Notes: generated from the sequence alone by a model not told the origin. A DNA stretch of 64,000 nt from Natrinema sp. DC36 (GCF_020405225.1 NZ_CP084472.1:3224001-3288000); one strand, 5' to 3'. Counted from the first letter of the stretch, positions 16,218-25,258 are shown. Program-made: numbers and translations.

Positions 16218-18077
16218 TCACACCCCCCAGAAGACCGCGATTCCGAGGACGGTCACGATCGACAACACCACCTGCAGCGGCGCGCCGATCCGGGCGTAGT
16301 CACCGAAGCGGTAGCCGCCGGGGCCGTAGACGAACAGATTCGTCTGGTAGCCGATCGGGCCCAGAAACGCGGTGCTCGCGGCGAAGGTCACCGCGAGCAC
16401 GAACGCGAACGGGTTCGCGCCGATTCCTGCGGCTGCCGCTGCCGCGACGGGAATCAGAAGAACGACACTGGCGTTGTTGCTGATAATGTTGGTCAGCAGC
16501 GCCGTGAGCAGGTAGAACAGCCAGAGGACCACGATTTCGGGAAGCGGTCCCGCGGCCTCGACTACCGCGAACGCGAGCAGCGCCGCTCCGCCGCTGTCCT
16601 CGAGAGCGATCCCCAGCGGGATCACGCCCGCCAGCAGAAAGATGATATCCCACTCGACGGCGTCGTAGAGCTCGTTTGGCTCGAGCACGCCCGTGACGAC
16701 CATCGCGACGACGCCCGCGAGCGCGGAGATCAGGATCGGGTAGAACTCGAGGGCGGCGACGACGACGACGCCGAGCATGATGGCGACGGCGATCGGCGCT
16801 TTCTCCGTGCGGTAGTCAGGTCGGGGCGGTTCGCGGGCGACGATGACGTCGTCCCCGCGGGCGAGCCGGTCGAGCGCGTCCGGCGGTGCCTGAACGAGCA
16901 GCGTATCGCCGACGGCGAGACGCTTGCCGACGATGCGCTCGCCGACGAGTTCGCCGCGACTCCGCAACCCGAGCACGGCGGCGTCGAACTCCTCACGGAA
17001 CCACTCGAGATCGAGGTGCTCGCCCACGAGTTGCGAATCGAGCGAGACGACCAGTTCCGTGAGTACGCCGTCGGCCGCTGTCATGGTGTCCGTGGCTCCG
17101 TCCGAGCAGCCGACCGGTTCGACACCGGTGGCGTCCTCGAGGGCTGTAATCGCGTCGCGGTCGGTCCGGACGACGAGGACATCGCCCTCCTCGAGGGGTG
17201 TCCCCTGGCGCGGCGCGATCGACCGCTCCTCGTCGCGGACGACCTGTACCACGTCGATATCGGGCCCGAACGCTGCGGTCGCGTCGCGGACCGTCCCGCC
17301 CGCGAGCGGGGAGCCCGGAACGATCGCGACGTCGACGACGTAGTCCCCGACCGCGTACTCCTCGAGGTAGTCGGTCCGCGGCGGGACTCGCTCGGGTAAG
17401 AGATAGTGACCGATGAAGATCAGGTACAGCGAGCCGACGATGACGACGATTGCGCCAAGTTGCGTGAACTCGAACATCGAAAACCGGTGGAGTTCGGGGT
17501 ACTCGGAACCGAGGCGGGCGCTGATATCGCTTGCGAGAATGTTGGTCGAGGTACCGATGAGCGTGAGCATGCCGCCCAACTGCGAGGCGTACGAGAGTGG
17601 GATCAGTAGCTTCGACGGCGACGTGTTCCCCCTGTTCGCGACATCGGTAACGACCGGCACCAGGAGCGCGACGACCGGCGTATTGTTCAGAAAGCCGGAA
17701 ACAGGGGCGGTGGCGGCAACGGTCGCGAACACCTGCTTTCGAGTGCTTTCGCCCGCGAACGCAGCCATCCGCCGTCCCAGTTCCTGAACGATTCCGGTCC
17801 GGCTGATGCCGCCGCTCAGGATCAGCATGGCCAGCACGGTGATCGTCGCCTCGTTCGCAAAGCCCGAGATGCCGGTCTCGGGATCGATGCCGGTCCAGGG
17901 CTCGAGCACGACTAACACCACGATCAGCAAGATCGCGGTCACGTCGATCGGCAGGCGCTCGGTGAGAAAGAGGACGAGCGCGAAGACGACGACGCCGAAC
18001 ACGACGAGCATGTCGGTCGTCACGTCGGATCGGGGCACAGTCGCCTGTGCGAGGAAATCGCACGCCGACAACGGCAT
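16218..18077 (-). CDS. SLC13/DASS-type anion permease with two RCK_C (TrkA-C) domains
   Basis: The 619-residue protein has hydrophobic halves at about 20-210 and 410-619. Between them are two TrkA-C/RCK_C-type domains (VDVAIVPGSPLAGGTVRDATAAF and LVVSLDSQLVGEHLDL). Conserved SLC13 segments include SGFLNNTPVVALLVPV, TLIGTSTNILAS and NIISNNASVVLLIPVA. The family moves sulphate, dicarboxylates or arsenite-like anions with Na+. The start at 18077 is favoured because a TATA box (18103-18110, minus strand) lies 26-33 bases ahead, which excludes the upstream ATG at 18098. With the PiT genes it forms an anion-transport neighbourhood. Confidence 0.88.
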   Translation of the reverse strand: MPLSACDFLAQATVPRSDVTTDMLVVFGVVVFALVLFLTERLPIDVTAILLIVVLVVLEPWTGIDPETGISGFANEATITVLAMLILSGGISRTGIVQELGRRMAAFAGESTRKQVFATVAATAPVSGFLNNTPVVALLVPVVTDVANRGNTSPSKLLIPLSYASQLGGMLTLIGTSTNILASDISARLGSEYPELHRFSMFEFTQLGAIVVIVGSLYLIFIGHYLLPERVPPRTDYLEEYAVGDYVVDVAIVPGSPLAGGTVRDATAAFGPDIDVVQVVRDEERSIAPRQGTPLEEGDVLVVRTDRDAITALEDATGVEPVGCSDGATDTMTAADGVLTELVVSLDSQLVGEHLDLEWFREEFDAAVLGLRSRGELVGERIVGKRLAVGDTLLVQAPPDALDRLARGDDVIVAREPPRPDYRTEKAPIAVAIMLGVVVVAALEFYPILISALAGVVAMVVTGVLEPNELYDAVEWDIIFLLAGVIPLGIALEDSGGAALLAFAVVEAAGPLPEIVVLWLFYLLTALLTNIISNNASVVLLIPVAAAAAAGIGANPFAFVLAVTFAASTAFLGPIGYQTNLFVYGPGGYRFGDYARIGAPLQVVLSIVTVLGIAVFWGV

Positions 18078-18102
18078 GAGACGAGGCACACCGACCACAC
18101 AT

Positions 18103-18110
18103 GTAATAAT
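18103..18110 (-). promoter_or_regulatory. TATA box of the SLC13-type permease gene
   Basis: ATTATTAC on the minus strand is 26-33 bases upstream of the ATG at 18077, the position expected for a leaderless transcript. It decides between two in-frame ATGs. Confidence 0.6.
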
Positions 18111-18195
18111 TCTGTTGGAAAGAGAAACAGTGTCGTAGCGATGGTCGTTCGACGAAACCGTCGCCTTTACTCGCGCCGACCTCGCGCACTCGAGT

Positions 18196-18942
18196 ATGAA
18201 CAGCGACGACGCGAGTGGCGAGTTCGAGGTGATTCCGGCGGTCGATATTCAGGACGGCGAAGTCGTCCAGCTGGTCCAGGGGGAACGGGGAACGGAGAAG
18301 ACCTACGGTGATCCCGTCGAGGCGGCCCGGCGGTGGATCGACGCCGGCGCGAGGACGCTGCACCTCGTCGACCTCGACGGCGCGTTCGAAGGCGAGCGAC
18401 GTAATGCGGACGCTATCGACGCCGTGATCGACGCCGTCGACGTCCCGACCCAGTTGGGCGGCGGGATCCGCACCGCTGAGGGCGCGATCGACTTGCTCGA
18501 GCGCGGCGTCGACCGCGTCATTCTCGGCACTGCAGCGGTCGAGAACCCCGATATCGTGGCCGAAATCAGCGAATCCCACCCCGACAGCGTGGTCGTCAGT
18601 CTCGACGCGAAGGACGGCGAGGTCGTCGTCGAAGGGTGGACCGAAGGCGCGGGAATTTCGCCCGTCGAGGCCGCACAGCGGTACGACGACCTCGGAGCCG
18701 CCGCGATCCTCTTTACGAACGTCGACGTCGAGGGGCAACTCGAGGGGGTCGCGACCGATCCCGTCCGCGAACTGGTCGACGCGACCGACATCCCCGTCAT
18801 CGCAAGCGGCGGTGTCGCGACGCTCGAGGACGTCCGAGCGCTCGAGGGGGCCGGTGCGGCGGCCGTCGTCGTCGGCAGCGCGCTGTACGAAGGGAATTTC
18901 ACGCTCGAGGATGCACAGGCGGCGGTCGACGCCGAGGAGTAG
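18196..18942 (+). CDS. hisA: 1-(5-phosphoribosyl)-5-[(5-phosphoribosylamino)methylideneamino]imidazole-4-carboxamide isomerase
   Basis: The 248-residue TIM-barrel enzyme of histidine biosynthesis interconverts ProFAR and PRFAR. FEVIPAVDIQDGEVVQLVQGE carries the first catalytic Asp, then QLGGGIRT and LGTAAVENP. The second catalytic Asp and phosphate loop are in FTNVDVEG and IASGGVATLEDV. The length is typical of archaeal HisA. It is separated from hisB by 1.2 kb containing a TrkH remnant and a small membrane-protein gene on the other strand. Confidence 0.95.
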   Translation: MNSDDASGEFEVIPAVDIQDGEVVQLVQGERGTEKTYGDPVEAARRWIDAGARTLHLVDLDGAFEGERRNADAIDAVIDAVDVPTQLGGGIRTAEGAIDLLERGVDRVILGTAAVENPDIVAEISESHPDSVVVSLDAKDGEVVVEGWTEGAGISPVEAAQRYDDLGAAAILFTNVDVEGQLEGVATDPVRELVDATDIPVIASGGVATLEDVRALEGAGAAAVVVGSALYEGNFTLEDAQAAVDAEE

Positions 18943-19122
18943 TCACACTTAGCCCGTTTTCAGTGGCCGGGAGCACGGCTCGAGCAACGCGAGAGCCGTG
19001 TGACCCGGGGAAGGGCAGGCGTTTTTCCAACATTCACCGCGAGCGACCGAAGGGAGCGAGCGGACCGACGACCGATGTGAAGTGAACGCAGTGAACAGAA
19101 CGGAGGGAGGAGTGTTTTTCAT

Positions 19123-19175
19123 CAAAGTTTTGCCGAGTGCGGTCGCTCTGCGACCGCACGCAGCGCAAAAGTTTG
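19123..19175. repeat. long inverted repeat at the 3' end of the TrkH remnant
   Basis: The arms CAAAGTTTTGC (19123-19133) and GCAAAAGTTTG (19165-19175) pair with one mismatch. Inside them GTGCGGTCGC (19137-19146) and GCGACCGCAC (19150-19159) pair perfectly across three bases. It starts two bases beyond the stop of the TrkH fragment. The neighbouring stretch 19030-19110 is rich in GCGAGCG-type short palindromes. It may be a terminator for the former trkH gene. Confidence 0.6.
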
Positions 19176-19177
19176 GT

Positions 19178-19495
19178 TTAGGAACGCCAGAATTCCGGCG
19201 TCAGGAGGACCAGAACCGGGATCATTTCGATGCGGCCGATCCACATCATGACGATCATCACGGCGCGAGTAAGCGGCGAGAAGGCGAGATAGTTGTCGAA
19301 CGGGCCGGCGACGCCGAACGCGGGCCCGATGTTGAGGAAGATCGAGGCGGCCGCACCGAGGGCGTCGAACTCGTCGACGGGGGTGCCGATTCGGGCGGCG
19401 TCGACGACGATGACGACCGTCAGCAGGAAGAAGATCACGAGCGCGAGCACGAGCGGTCCGCCTCACGCAACGGCGAGCCACTTCAGGATGGTTCC
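19178..19495 (-). pseudogene. remnant of a TrkH/KtrB-type potassium transporter
   Basis: About 85 codons encode the last part of a TrkH subunit: a membrane helix, then DAARIGTPVDEFDA, the pore-loop region LNIGPAFGVAGPF, SPLTRAVMIVMMWIGRIE and the terminal LLTPEFW. A full TrkH is about 500 residues. In the same frame upstream a TGA (about 19465) interrupts, and before it GTILKWLAV looks like a decayed piece of an earlier TrkH segment, implying an internal deletion plus a stop. The first four-fifths of the gene is missing. The frame beginning at GTG 19450 is probably not a functional protein. Confidence 0.75.
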
Positions 19496-19647
19496 AGTGA
19501 GACTACAGCTCGAGCGCCAATCGACGCGCAGCGACATCTAGTACCAATCACGTAGGTAACGGGAGGGATAACAGTTCGGAACGGTGCTGACGGGACGGAG
19601 CGGAATCGAAACGGATGAGATGCGATTGCCGGCCGCGAACCGAGCGA

Positions 19648-19914
19648 TCAGTACTGCTTGTAGCCGTGCCCCAGGTAGAGCGCGAAGACGTTGGCCGCCA
19701 GCAGGACGACGAACGTCAGCGTTACCGCCGGATCGCCGAGTCCCTGTGCGAGGAGGGGGAGATGGACGAAGGGGAGCGCGATAGCAACCCAGAACGAGAG
19801 GAACTGGGCGGGGCCTTTGACCGATCGGAGTATTCGGCTTCGGTCGTGCTGGGGCTCCGGCTCAGGGTTCGACGGAGCGAGCGATTCGTTCGTGACGGGG
19901 GAGGAGTTGGACAT
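19648..19914 (-). CDS. small haloarchaeal membrane protein
   Basis: The 88-residue protein has a polar N-terminus ([20 protein letters not shown]), then two helices at about 35-52 ([20 protein letters not shown]) and 62-80 ([18 protein letters not shown]), ending GHGYKQY. The ATG at 19914 is chosen because the residues encoded upstream in the same frame look random. No functional motif is present. Confidence 0.7.
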   Translation of the reverse strand: MSNSSPVTNESLAPSNPEPEPQHDRSRILRSVKGPAQFLSFWVAIALPFVHLPLLAQGLGDPAVTLTFVVLLAANVFALYLGHGYKQY

Positions 19915-20187
19915 CGAGACGGGACACCTCTTCTTGAATACGACATTCACTCCCTTGATCATATAACGGCACGAATATTGTCGCCGTTTCGGCCCGTTTT
20001 ACCGGCGTACTGTAATCGTACTATCGTTTTTAGACGCTTTCAGAGACCGTTAGACGTTTTACTATCCGATCTGATGCATTTTCCCGGAATTGTCTTCGAA
20101 TTGGATCGTTTTGCGCTCCGATCGGCGGCTGGAGCCCGCGAGGAGACGAGCGGAATTTCCTTGTACCGTGGGCGGCATGAGTTCGTC

Positions 20188-20775
20188 ATGAGCGAGCGAA
20201 CGGCGACCCGTACGCGCGAGACGGCCGAGACCTCGATCGAGTGTACGCTCACGGTCGACGGGACCGGGACGGCCGCGATCGACACCGGCATCGGTTTCTT
20301 CGACCACATGCTGACGTCGTTCGCCAAGCACGGCCTGTTCGACCTCGAGGTCGAGTGCGACGGCGACCTCGAGATCGACGACCACCACACGGTCGAGGAC
20401 GTGGCGATCGTCCTCGGCGAGGCGTTCGACGAGGCGCTGGGCGATCGATCGGGGATCGTCCGGTACGCCGACCGGCGGGTGCCGCTGGACGAGGCGGTCG
20501 CGGGGGCCGTCGTCGACGTGAGCGGTCGACCGCGGTTTTACTTCGATGGGACCTTCTCTCAAGAGTCGATCGGCGGGTTCACCAGCGACATGGCCCGCCA
20601 CTTCGGCGAATCGCTGGCGATGAACGCCGGAGTGACGCTTCACCTCGAGGTCACCGGCGAGAACGCCCACCACGAGGTCGAGGCGCTGTTCAAGGCGCTG
20701 ACCCGAGCGCTCGACGACGCGACGCGGATCGACGACCGACGAGAGGGAGCGCCCAGCACGAAGGGAACGCTCTAG
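20188..20775 (+). CDS. hisB: imidazoleglycerol-phosphate dehydratase
   Basis: The 195-residue enzyme catalyses the sixth step of histidine biosynthesis. Both metal-binding repeats are clear: [13 protein letters not shown] and DDHHTVEDV in the first half, and [15 protein letters not shown] with [18 protein letters not shown] in the second. The length fits monofunctional HisB. The ATG at 20188 is the start of homology; the same frame is open much further upstream but without protein-like sequence. Confidence 0.95.
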   Translation: MSERTATRTRETAETSIECTLTVDGTGTAAIDTGIGFFDHMLTSFAKHGLFDLEVECDGDLEIDDHHTVEDVAIVLGEAFDEALGDRSGIVRYADRRVPLDEAVAGAVVDVSGRPRFYFDGTFSQESIGGFTSDMARHFGESLAMNAGVTLHLEVTGENAHHEVEALFKALTRALDDATRIDDRREGAPSTKGTL

Positions 20776-20864
20776 TCGTCGACTACCGCTGTAGCGATTG
20801 CACGTATTTGGGAGAAAAAGAGAGCGGTGCCTCGAGTCGATACCGGACGACCGTATCCGGTCTG

Positions 20865-21572
20865 CTACGGACGGCGCAGTGTCCCCTGCTCTTCGACGAA
20901 CTCGCCGTTCTCGACGGCGTGATCGACGACCGCTTCGACCTCGTGGCGCTCGAGGTCGTAGGCACCCGCGGCGAGCTCCTCGACGGCGCTTCGCGTCATG
21001 GGAAACTCGCGGTTCCGAAGGAGCCGGATGACCTTTCGGTAGGTCGCAGGTGGGCGGGCCGACGCGGACGGCGAGTCCTCGTCGCTGGATCCGACGGCCG
21101 ACTCCGATCGCTCGTCGGCGTCGCCTTCGGTCGCGGTACCGGACGCGTTCGCCGTCTCGCCGTCATCCGGTGTCTCGCCCTCATCCGGTGTCTCGCCCTC
21201 ATCCACCGTTTCGGTGCCGGTCGGACGCTCGTCGCGCTCGAACGTGATCCCCTCGTCGCGAGTCGCGGCGGTGTTCGGCTCGGTTTCGGTGCTGTTCGGA
21301 TCGTCTCCGGCGGCGAGATTCGAACCGTCTACAGTCGACTCGTCGTCGGTCGTCTCGAGGGCGTCGGCGGCCCCATCGGCGGCCTCGACAGCCGTCTCGG
21401 CCCCGGCGCGGGCGAGCAGCGGTTCGAGCAGCGTCTCGAGTCGCTCGCTGCAGTCGGAACAGCAGACGACGCGGCGCTGTTCGGCCTCCGTCGGCTCGAG
21501 TTCGGGCGGGACGATTTCGAACGCGCCGACGGCGTCGTCGGCACAGAAGTCACAGTTCCGGAGTGCGCGCAT
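20865..21572 (-). CDS. haloarchaeal zinc-ribbon/acidic-linker protein
   Basis: The 235-residue protein begins MRALRNCDFCADDAVGAFE, and with CCSDC at about 39-43 this gives a CxxC...CxxC zinc-binding pair. A disordered central part rich in Asp, Glu, Thr and Gly includes a DEGETPDEGETPD repeat. The C-terminal 65 residues (TYRKVIRLLRNREFPMTRSAVEEL to the end) look like a small helical, perhaps winged-helix, domain. It is of unknown function, possibly a nucleic-acid-binding or adaptor protein. Confidence 0.7.
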   Translation of the reverse strand: MRALRNCDFCADDAVGAFEIVPPELEPTEAEQRRVVCCSDCSERLETLLEPLLARAGAETAVEAADGAADALETTDDESTVDGSNLAAGDDPNSTETEPNTAATRDEGITFERDERPTGTETVDEGETPDEGETPDDGETANASGTATEGDADERSESAVGSSDEDSPSASARPPATYRKVIRLLRNREFPMTRSAVEELAAGAYDLERHEVEAVVDHAVENGEFVEEQGTLRRP

Positions 21573-21690
21573 ACTGTCGGCAATCACGGAGAACGTAAAA
21601 AATCATCCGTCAGACGAACAGTCACGCGAGCGTATTGCTCTCCGCGCTCGAGACGAACCGCTGACAGAGTGCGAAACCGATCACCGGGCA

Positions 21691-21698
21691 TTATATTG
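21691..21698 (+). promoter_or_regulatory. TATA box of the ACT-domain protein gene
   Basis: TTATATTG lies 25-32 bases ahead of the ATG at 21723, consistent with a leaderless transcript and supporting that start. Confidence 0.6.
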
Positions 21699-21722
21699 AC
21701 GCGTGCGTACACCCGGCAACGA

Positions 21723-22226
21723 ATGTTCGACGAGATCATGGAGAAGTTCGAGGGATCGCCGAGTCAGCAGGCCGTGATCCGCCTGCTGCTCGAGCGGGGC
21801 TTCTCCGTCAACGACGACGGGAGAGTCGTCTCTGGCGGCATCGAGATTCCGAACACGGGGATCGCTCGCGAGATCGGCGTCGACCGACGGGTCGTCGACT
21901 CGACGACCGACGTCATCCTCGAGGATCCCGAACTCCGGCGCATCTTCCAGAACATCTCGCAGGTGCCGAGCCTGATGGACCTCGCGCCGGTGTTGGATCT
22001 GACGGTGCTGTCGGTCGCCGTCGACAATGCTGAACAGGAGGGGATCGTCGCCCAGGTCACGGGAACGCTCGCGGACAACGGCATCTCGATCCGCCAGACC
22101 ATCAGCGAGGACCCCGAGTTCACCGACGAGCCTAGACTCTACCTGATCACCGACGAAACGCTCCCGGGCGAGGTGATCACCGAGATCCGCGACCTCGAGT
22201 TCGTCCGAAAGATCGAACTCCAGTAA
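21723..22226 (+). CDS. ACT-domain regulatory protein with N-terminal HTH-like region
   Basis: The 167-residue protein has an N-terminal part (SPSQQAVIRLLLERGFSVN ... GIAREIGVDRRVVDSTT) that looks like a winged helix. A C-terminal ACT domain (VLSVAVDNAEQEGIVAQVTGTLADNG) binds small ligands, usually amino acids. This arrangement is common in archaeal proteins described as amino-acid-binding regulators. A TATA box at 21691-21698 gives the start. Its targets are not visible from context. Confidence 0.85.
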   Translation: MFDEIMEKFEGSPSQQAVIRLLLERGFSVNDDGRVVSGGIEIPNTGIAREIGVDRRVVDSTTDVILEDPELRRIFQNISQVPSLMDLAPVLDLTVLSVAVDNAEQEGIVAQVTGTLADNGISIRQTISEDPEFTDEPRLYLITDETLPGEVITEIRDLEFVRKIELQ

Positions 22227-22236
22227 TCCGCGCGAT

Positions 22237-22656
22237 TCAATCGCCAGCGTCGTCTGGAGGGGCCGCGGCGACGGCGTCTGCGAACTCGTCGAGCACCGAC
22301 GCGAGCGCGCTCGTCAGTTCCTCGAAGCGCTCGATCGACATGTCGTCGGTCGTCACCCAGACGCCGTGGGGGCCGCGGATCACGCGCGAGAGAAAGCCGT
22401 TCTCGAACATGCGGATCGTCGCCTCGTACTCGCCGAGTTGCGTGTTCCGGTAGGCCGACTGCGAGTGAAATCCCAGCCGCTCGTGGTCGGCGAAACCGAC
22501 CAGATCGGCGGTCTGCTCGAGGTCCGAGCGGAGATACAGTTGTTCGACATCGTCCTCGGTGAAGTAGGTGATACTCCGCAGCTCGTCCCCGACCGTCGTC
22601 CGACAGACGCTGTGAATTTCGTCCGCGAGCTCGGAATCGATTGTGTCGCCGTTCAT
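22237..22656 (-). CDS. conserved haloarchaeal protein of unknown function
   Basis: The 139-residue protein has no membrane helix. Its central segment (ELRSITYFTEDDVEQLYLRSDL ... HSQSAYRNTQLGEYEATIRMFENGFLSRVIRG) is of a kind widely conserved in haloarchaea, though without an assigned function to my knowledge. Two in-frame ATGs are available; the one at 22656 is preferred because the TATA box at 22679-22686 is 23-30 bases ahead of it and only 11-18 bases from the upstream one. It is convergent with the ACT-domain gene. Confidence 0.8.
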   Translation of the reverse strand: MNGDTIDSELADEIHSVCRTTVGDELRSITYFTEDDVEQLYLRSDLEQTADLVGFADHERLGFHSQSAYRNTQLGEYEATIRMFENGFLSRVIRGPHGVWVTTDDMSIERFEELTSALASVLDEFADAVAAAPPDDAGD

Positions 22657-22678
22657 GTGTGCACACATAGCACCCGAG

Positions 22679-22686
22679 AATAATAG
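22679..22686 (-). promoter_or_regulatory. TATA box deciding the start of the 22237-22656 gene
   Basis: CTATTATT on the minus strand is 23-30 bases upstream of the ATG at 22656. It is too close to the ATG at 22668 for that to be used on a leaderless transcript. Confidence 0.5.
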
Positions 22687-22819
22687 CGTCTGGGGTCCGG
22701 GCGAACCCAACGGGACGGCGACGCTCGCGGCGCGCGGGGGACCGACGGTCTCTTTCCATCGGCCGACGAATCGCCGCCATGAGCAGCGTCGGGGCCCAAC
22801 AGCGAGGGGGTGGCCGATC

Positions 22820-23437
22820 GTGAGCAGCGCGTACCGAACCGTCGCGGCCGCCGCCACCGCCGAGTTCGTCGTGCAGGGGTCGGAATTCATCGGCCACGTC
22901 CGACCGGTCGACTCCGTCCCGGCCGCCGAAGCGTTCATTGACGCCGTCGAAGAGGAATACGCCGACGCGACCCACAACGTGCCCGCCTATCGCGTTCGAG
23001 ACGGCGACGACGGGACCGACGGCCACTTTCTCCGGGAGTACTCGAGCGACGACGGCGAACCCTCGGGTTCGGCCGGTAAACCAGCACTGAACGTCCTCAC
23101 GCAACAGGAGCTCGAGAACTGTGCGGTCGTGGTGACCCGCTACTACGGCGGGACGAACCTGGGCGTCGGCGGCCTCGTCCGGGCGTACTCCCGCGCGGTG
23201 AAGGAAGCAGTCGAGGCGGCAGAGGTCGTCGAAGAACGACCGCACGAGCAGCTGGCGATCACCGTCGCGTACGACGACTCGGGGACCGTTCGCTCGATCC
23301 TCGAGAGCGAGGGCTACGAGTTCGAGGCCGACTACGAGGCCGAGGTCAGTTTCGACGTTCGGGTCCCGCTCGCCGAGGGCGGCGCGCTTCGGGATCGGGT
23401 TCGGAGCGCGACGAGCGGCCGAGCCGACCTCGAGTGA
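22820..23437 (+). CDS. YigZ/IMPACT family protein
   Basis: The 205-residue protein has the UPF0029/IMPACT N-terminal domain with GSEFIGHVRPVDSV, ATHNVPAYRV, DDGEPSGSAGKP and VVVTRYYGGTNLGVGGLVRAYS. A ferredoxin-like C-terminal domain (PHEQLAITVAYDDSGTVRSIL) follows. IMPACT proteins are linked to translation and stress control; the bacterial YigZ role is unsettled. It starts at GTG 22820 (SSAYRTVAA), which gives the family length; the upstream frame is not conserved-looking. Confidence 0.9.
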   Translation: MSSAYRTVAAAATAEFVVQGSEFIGHVRPVDSVPAAEAFIDAVEEEYADATHNVPAYRVRDGDDGTDGHFLREYSSDDGEPSGSAGKPALNVLTQQELENCAVVVTRYYGGTNLGVGGLVRAYSRAVKEAVEAAEVVEERPHEQLAITVAYDDSGTVRSILESEGYEFEADYEAEVSFDVRVPLAEGGALRDRVRSATSGRADLE

Positions 23438-23502
23438 CCGTACAGGCGAAACAGCCATCGATAGCGGCCGTTCGAGACCCTGTTACGGCGTTTGATACTC
23501 TG

Positions 23503-24351
23503 TTACGACGTTCCAGGTGCCCCGTTCCGGAGGGACTGTCGGTGGCGTTCGATCTCCGTCCGTGCGGCCTCGAGGTCGGCGAGTTGGTCGCGTTCGAAGC
23601 GCACGTCGAAGAGGCCCCGATCGAGGACGAGTTCGTCCTCGCGCAGTCGAACGTGCGAGATGTCGGACCAGCGCACGAGCGAGCGGGTGTACGGTCGTCG
23701 CTTGACGAGACCGGCATCGTGGACGTGGATTGCAGGTGACTCACCCAGCGATCCGACCCGCCACCGCCCTTCGGCGAGGCTGGTGACTACCCAGAAGATC
23801 GCGAGCCCCGTCCACACGATCGACGACAGCCAGTCACCGGTGGTCGCGTTGGCCGCGCCCAGTAACAGCCACACGGCGAGGACGACCGCGTCAAGTTTCG
23901 GGGTCCCCGGCGGCTCCCACTGCCACGTCGCAGCGGGCTCGTCGTCGGTGATCGAATCGACGTAGCAGCTCTCCGCCAGCCGCATGACGACGTAGCCGGT
24001 GACCGCCACGGCGACGCCAAGCGCCGCGACGACGAGGCGAAACTCGAGCCAGCCGAGTAGCGCAGCGCCGACGGCGACGCCGAACGGTGTCGCCGAGAAG
24101 GGGAGTGAAACCCGTCGAAGCCAGCTTCGACCGAGATGTGTCGGGAGTTCGCGGTACCGCCTCGCGAGGACGATACCCACGAGCGCACCGACGAGGAGAC
24201 CGACCGCGGCCGTTCCGAGGACGGCGATTCGAGTCGACTCCGTGAGAGTCACGGCGATCGCGGCGAGGCCACCGACGAGCGGACCGACGTAGCCGGCGAA
24301 CGCGAATCGAAACGCCGGTTTCGCCGTTCCGGTGTGCCGGTTGTCAGTCAT
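23503..24351 (-). CDS. haloarchaeal membrane protein with C-terminal PH-like domain
   Basis: The 282-residue protein has six or seven hydrophobic helices in residues 10-200. A soluble tail follows: LGESPAIHVHDAGLVKRRPYTRSLVRWSDISHVRLREDELVLDRG. The tail pattern (a residue switch, then WSDISHVRL and RFERDQLADLEAARTEIER) is like the bacterial PH-domain tail of small membrane proteins. It starts MTDNRHTGTAKP at 24351; upstream frame content is spurious. The function is unknown. Confidence 0.75.
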   Translation of the reverse strand: MTDNRHTGTAKPAFRFAFAGYVGPLVGGLAAIAVTLTESTRIAVLGTAAVGLLVGALVGIVLARRYRELPTHLGRSWLRRVSLPFSATPFGVAVGAALLGWLEFRLVVAALGVAVAVTGYVVMRLAESCYVDSITDDEPAATWQWEPPGTPKLDAVVLAVWLLLGAANATTGDWLSSIVWTGLAIFWVVTSLAEGRWRVGSLGESPAIHVHDAGLVKRRPYTRSLVRWSDISHVRLREDELVLDRGLFDVRFERDQLADLEAARTEIERHRQSLRNGAPGTS

Positions 24352-24543
24352 GAGCGACCCTATGTCGGTTCGTGTTAAAATGGTATGGTTATCGCCGCGG
24401 ATAGTACTGTCGTGACCGTCCGTTCGATGATCGGTTCGTCTGGATCGAGCGACGGGATATTCCGTAGACTGCAGCGGGGTTCGACCGGAAACGGAGGGGT
24501 TGCAAGGGTCATCGATATCCGCGTCTCGCTCCTCCGGTGAAAC

Positions 24544-24744
24544 ATGGAGAGAAACGTGGGCGGGTTCGACCGCCTCGGCCGCGGTATCCTCGCAGCGATA
24601 CTCCTCGTGGTCGGCTACCGAAACCGAACTCGGACGCTCGGCGCGCTGGCGTTCATCGCCGGGAGCGACCTCCTCGCGACTGCCGTCATCCGGCGCTGTC
24701 CGGTGAACGCGCTGCTCGGGATCGACACCTGCGGAACCGAGTAA
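24544..24744 (+). CDS. small DUF2892/YgaP-like membrane protein
   Basis: The 66-residue protein begins MERNVGGFDRLGRGILAAILLVVGY, has a second helix (TLGALAFIAGSDLLATAV) and ends RRCPVNALLGIDTC. This is the pattern of the YgaP transmembrane domain (GxxDRxxR, CP-x-N-x-L-GI-TC). In other proteins the domain is attached to rhodanese; here it stands alone. The role is unknown. Confidence 0.85.
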   Translation: MERNVGGFDRLGRGILAAILLVVGYRNRTRTLGALAFIAGSDLLATAVIRRCPVNALLGIDTCGTE

Positions 24745-24796
24745 CGGTGGTACAGCGACGCCGCGAGCCGCTCGAGACCGTGCGCTTGCGACCCGC

Positions 24797-25174
24797 TTAC
24801 TCGTCGGGGTCGTACGGTACGGCGTCGCCGTCGACCGGCGGCGCACCGATCGCGACGACCGAGACCGAACTGTCGGCGTCTTCGGGATTGTAGGCCCGAT
24901 GCGGTGCCTCGGGTTCGGCCGCGAACATCGATCCCGCAGGGACCTCGAGTTCGCCCTCGGGCGTCTCGACGTGGAGCGTGCCCGAGAGGACGACGAACGC
25001 TTCTTCCTGCGTTTCGTGATAGTGGTAGGCCAGCGGTAACTGTTCGCCCGGCTCCGCGTCGAATCGGTTGATCGCGACGGCGTCCATCCCGGCCGCATCG
25101 CTCAGTCGGCGGAGGTCGCAGGGACGCTCGTCGACGCGCTCGAGATCGTCCGGATCGACGACGCTGTAGTCCAT
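24797..25174 (-). CDS. cupin-domain protein
   Basis: The 125-residue single-cupin protein has metal ligands in HYHETQEEAFVVLSGTLHV and PHRAYNPED, and the Gly turn PEGELEVPAGSMFAAEPEAPH. Such proteins bind a metal and a small ligand, or act as isomerase or dioxygenase folds; no specific reaction can be assigned. It is a single gene next to upp on the same strand, 84 bases ahead of the upp stop. Confidence 0.88.
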   Translation of the reverse strand: MDYSVVDPDDLERVDERPCDLRRLSDAAGMDAVAINRFDAEPGEQLPLAYHYHETQEEAFVVLSGTLHVETPEGELEVPAGSMFAAEPEAPHRAYNPEDADSSVSVVAIGAPPVDGDAVPYDPDE

Positions 25175-25258
25175 GCGGTTCGATTCGGACCGATCCGCAA
25201 AAGTCCGTCGGCGCTCGTCGAACGCGCGGCCGCTCGGGAAGGGTCGATCGACGGACGC

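Noticed and set aside
19030-19110. Clusters of GCGAGCG-like palindromes as a mobile-element end
   Set aside because: Such short motifs also occur at 51655-51740 and inside repeat copy 1 without shared boundaries, so they are treated as low-complexity filler.
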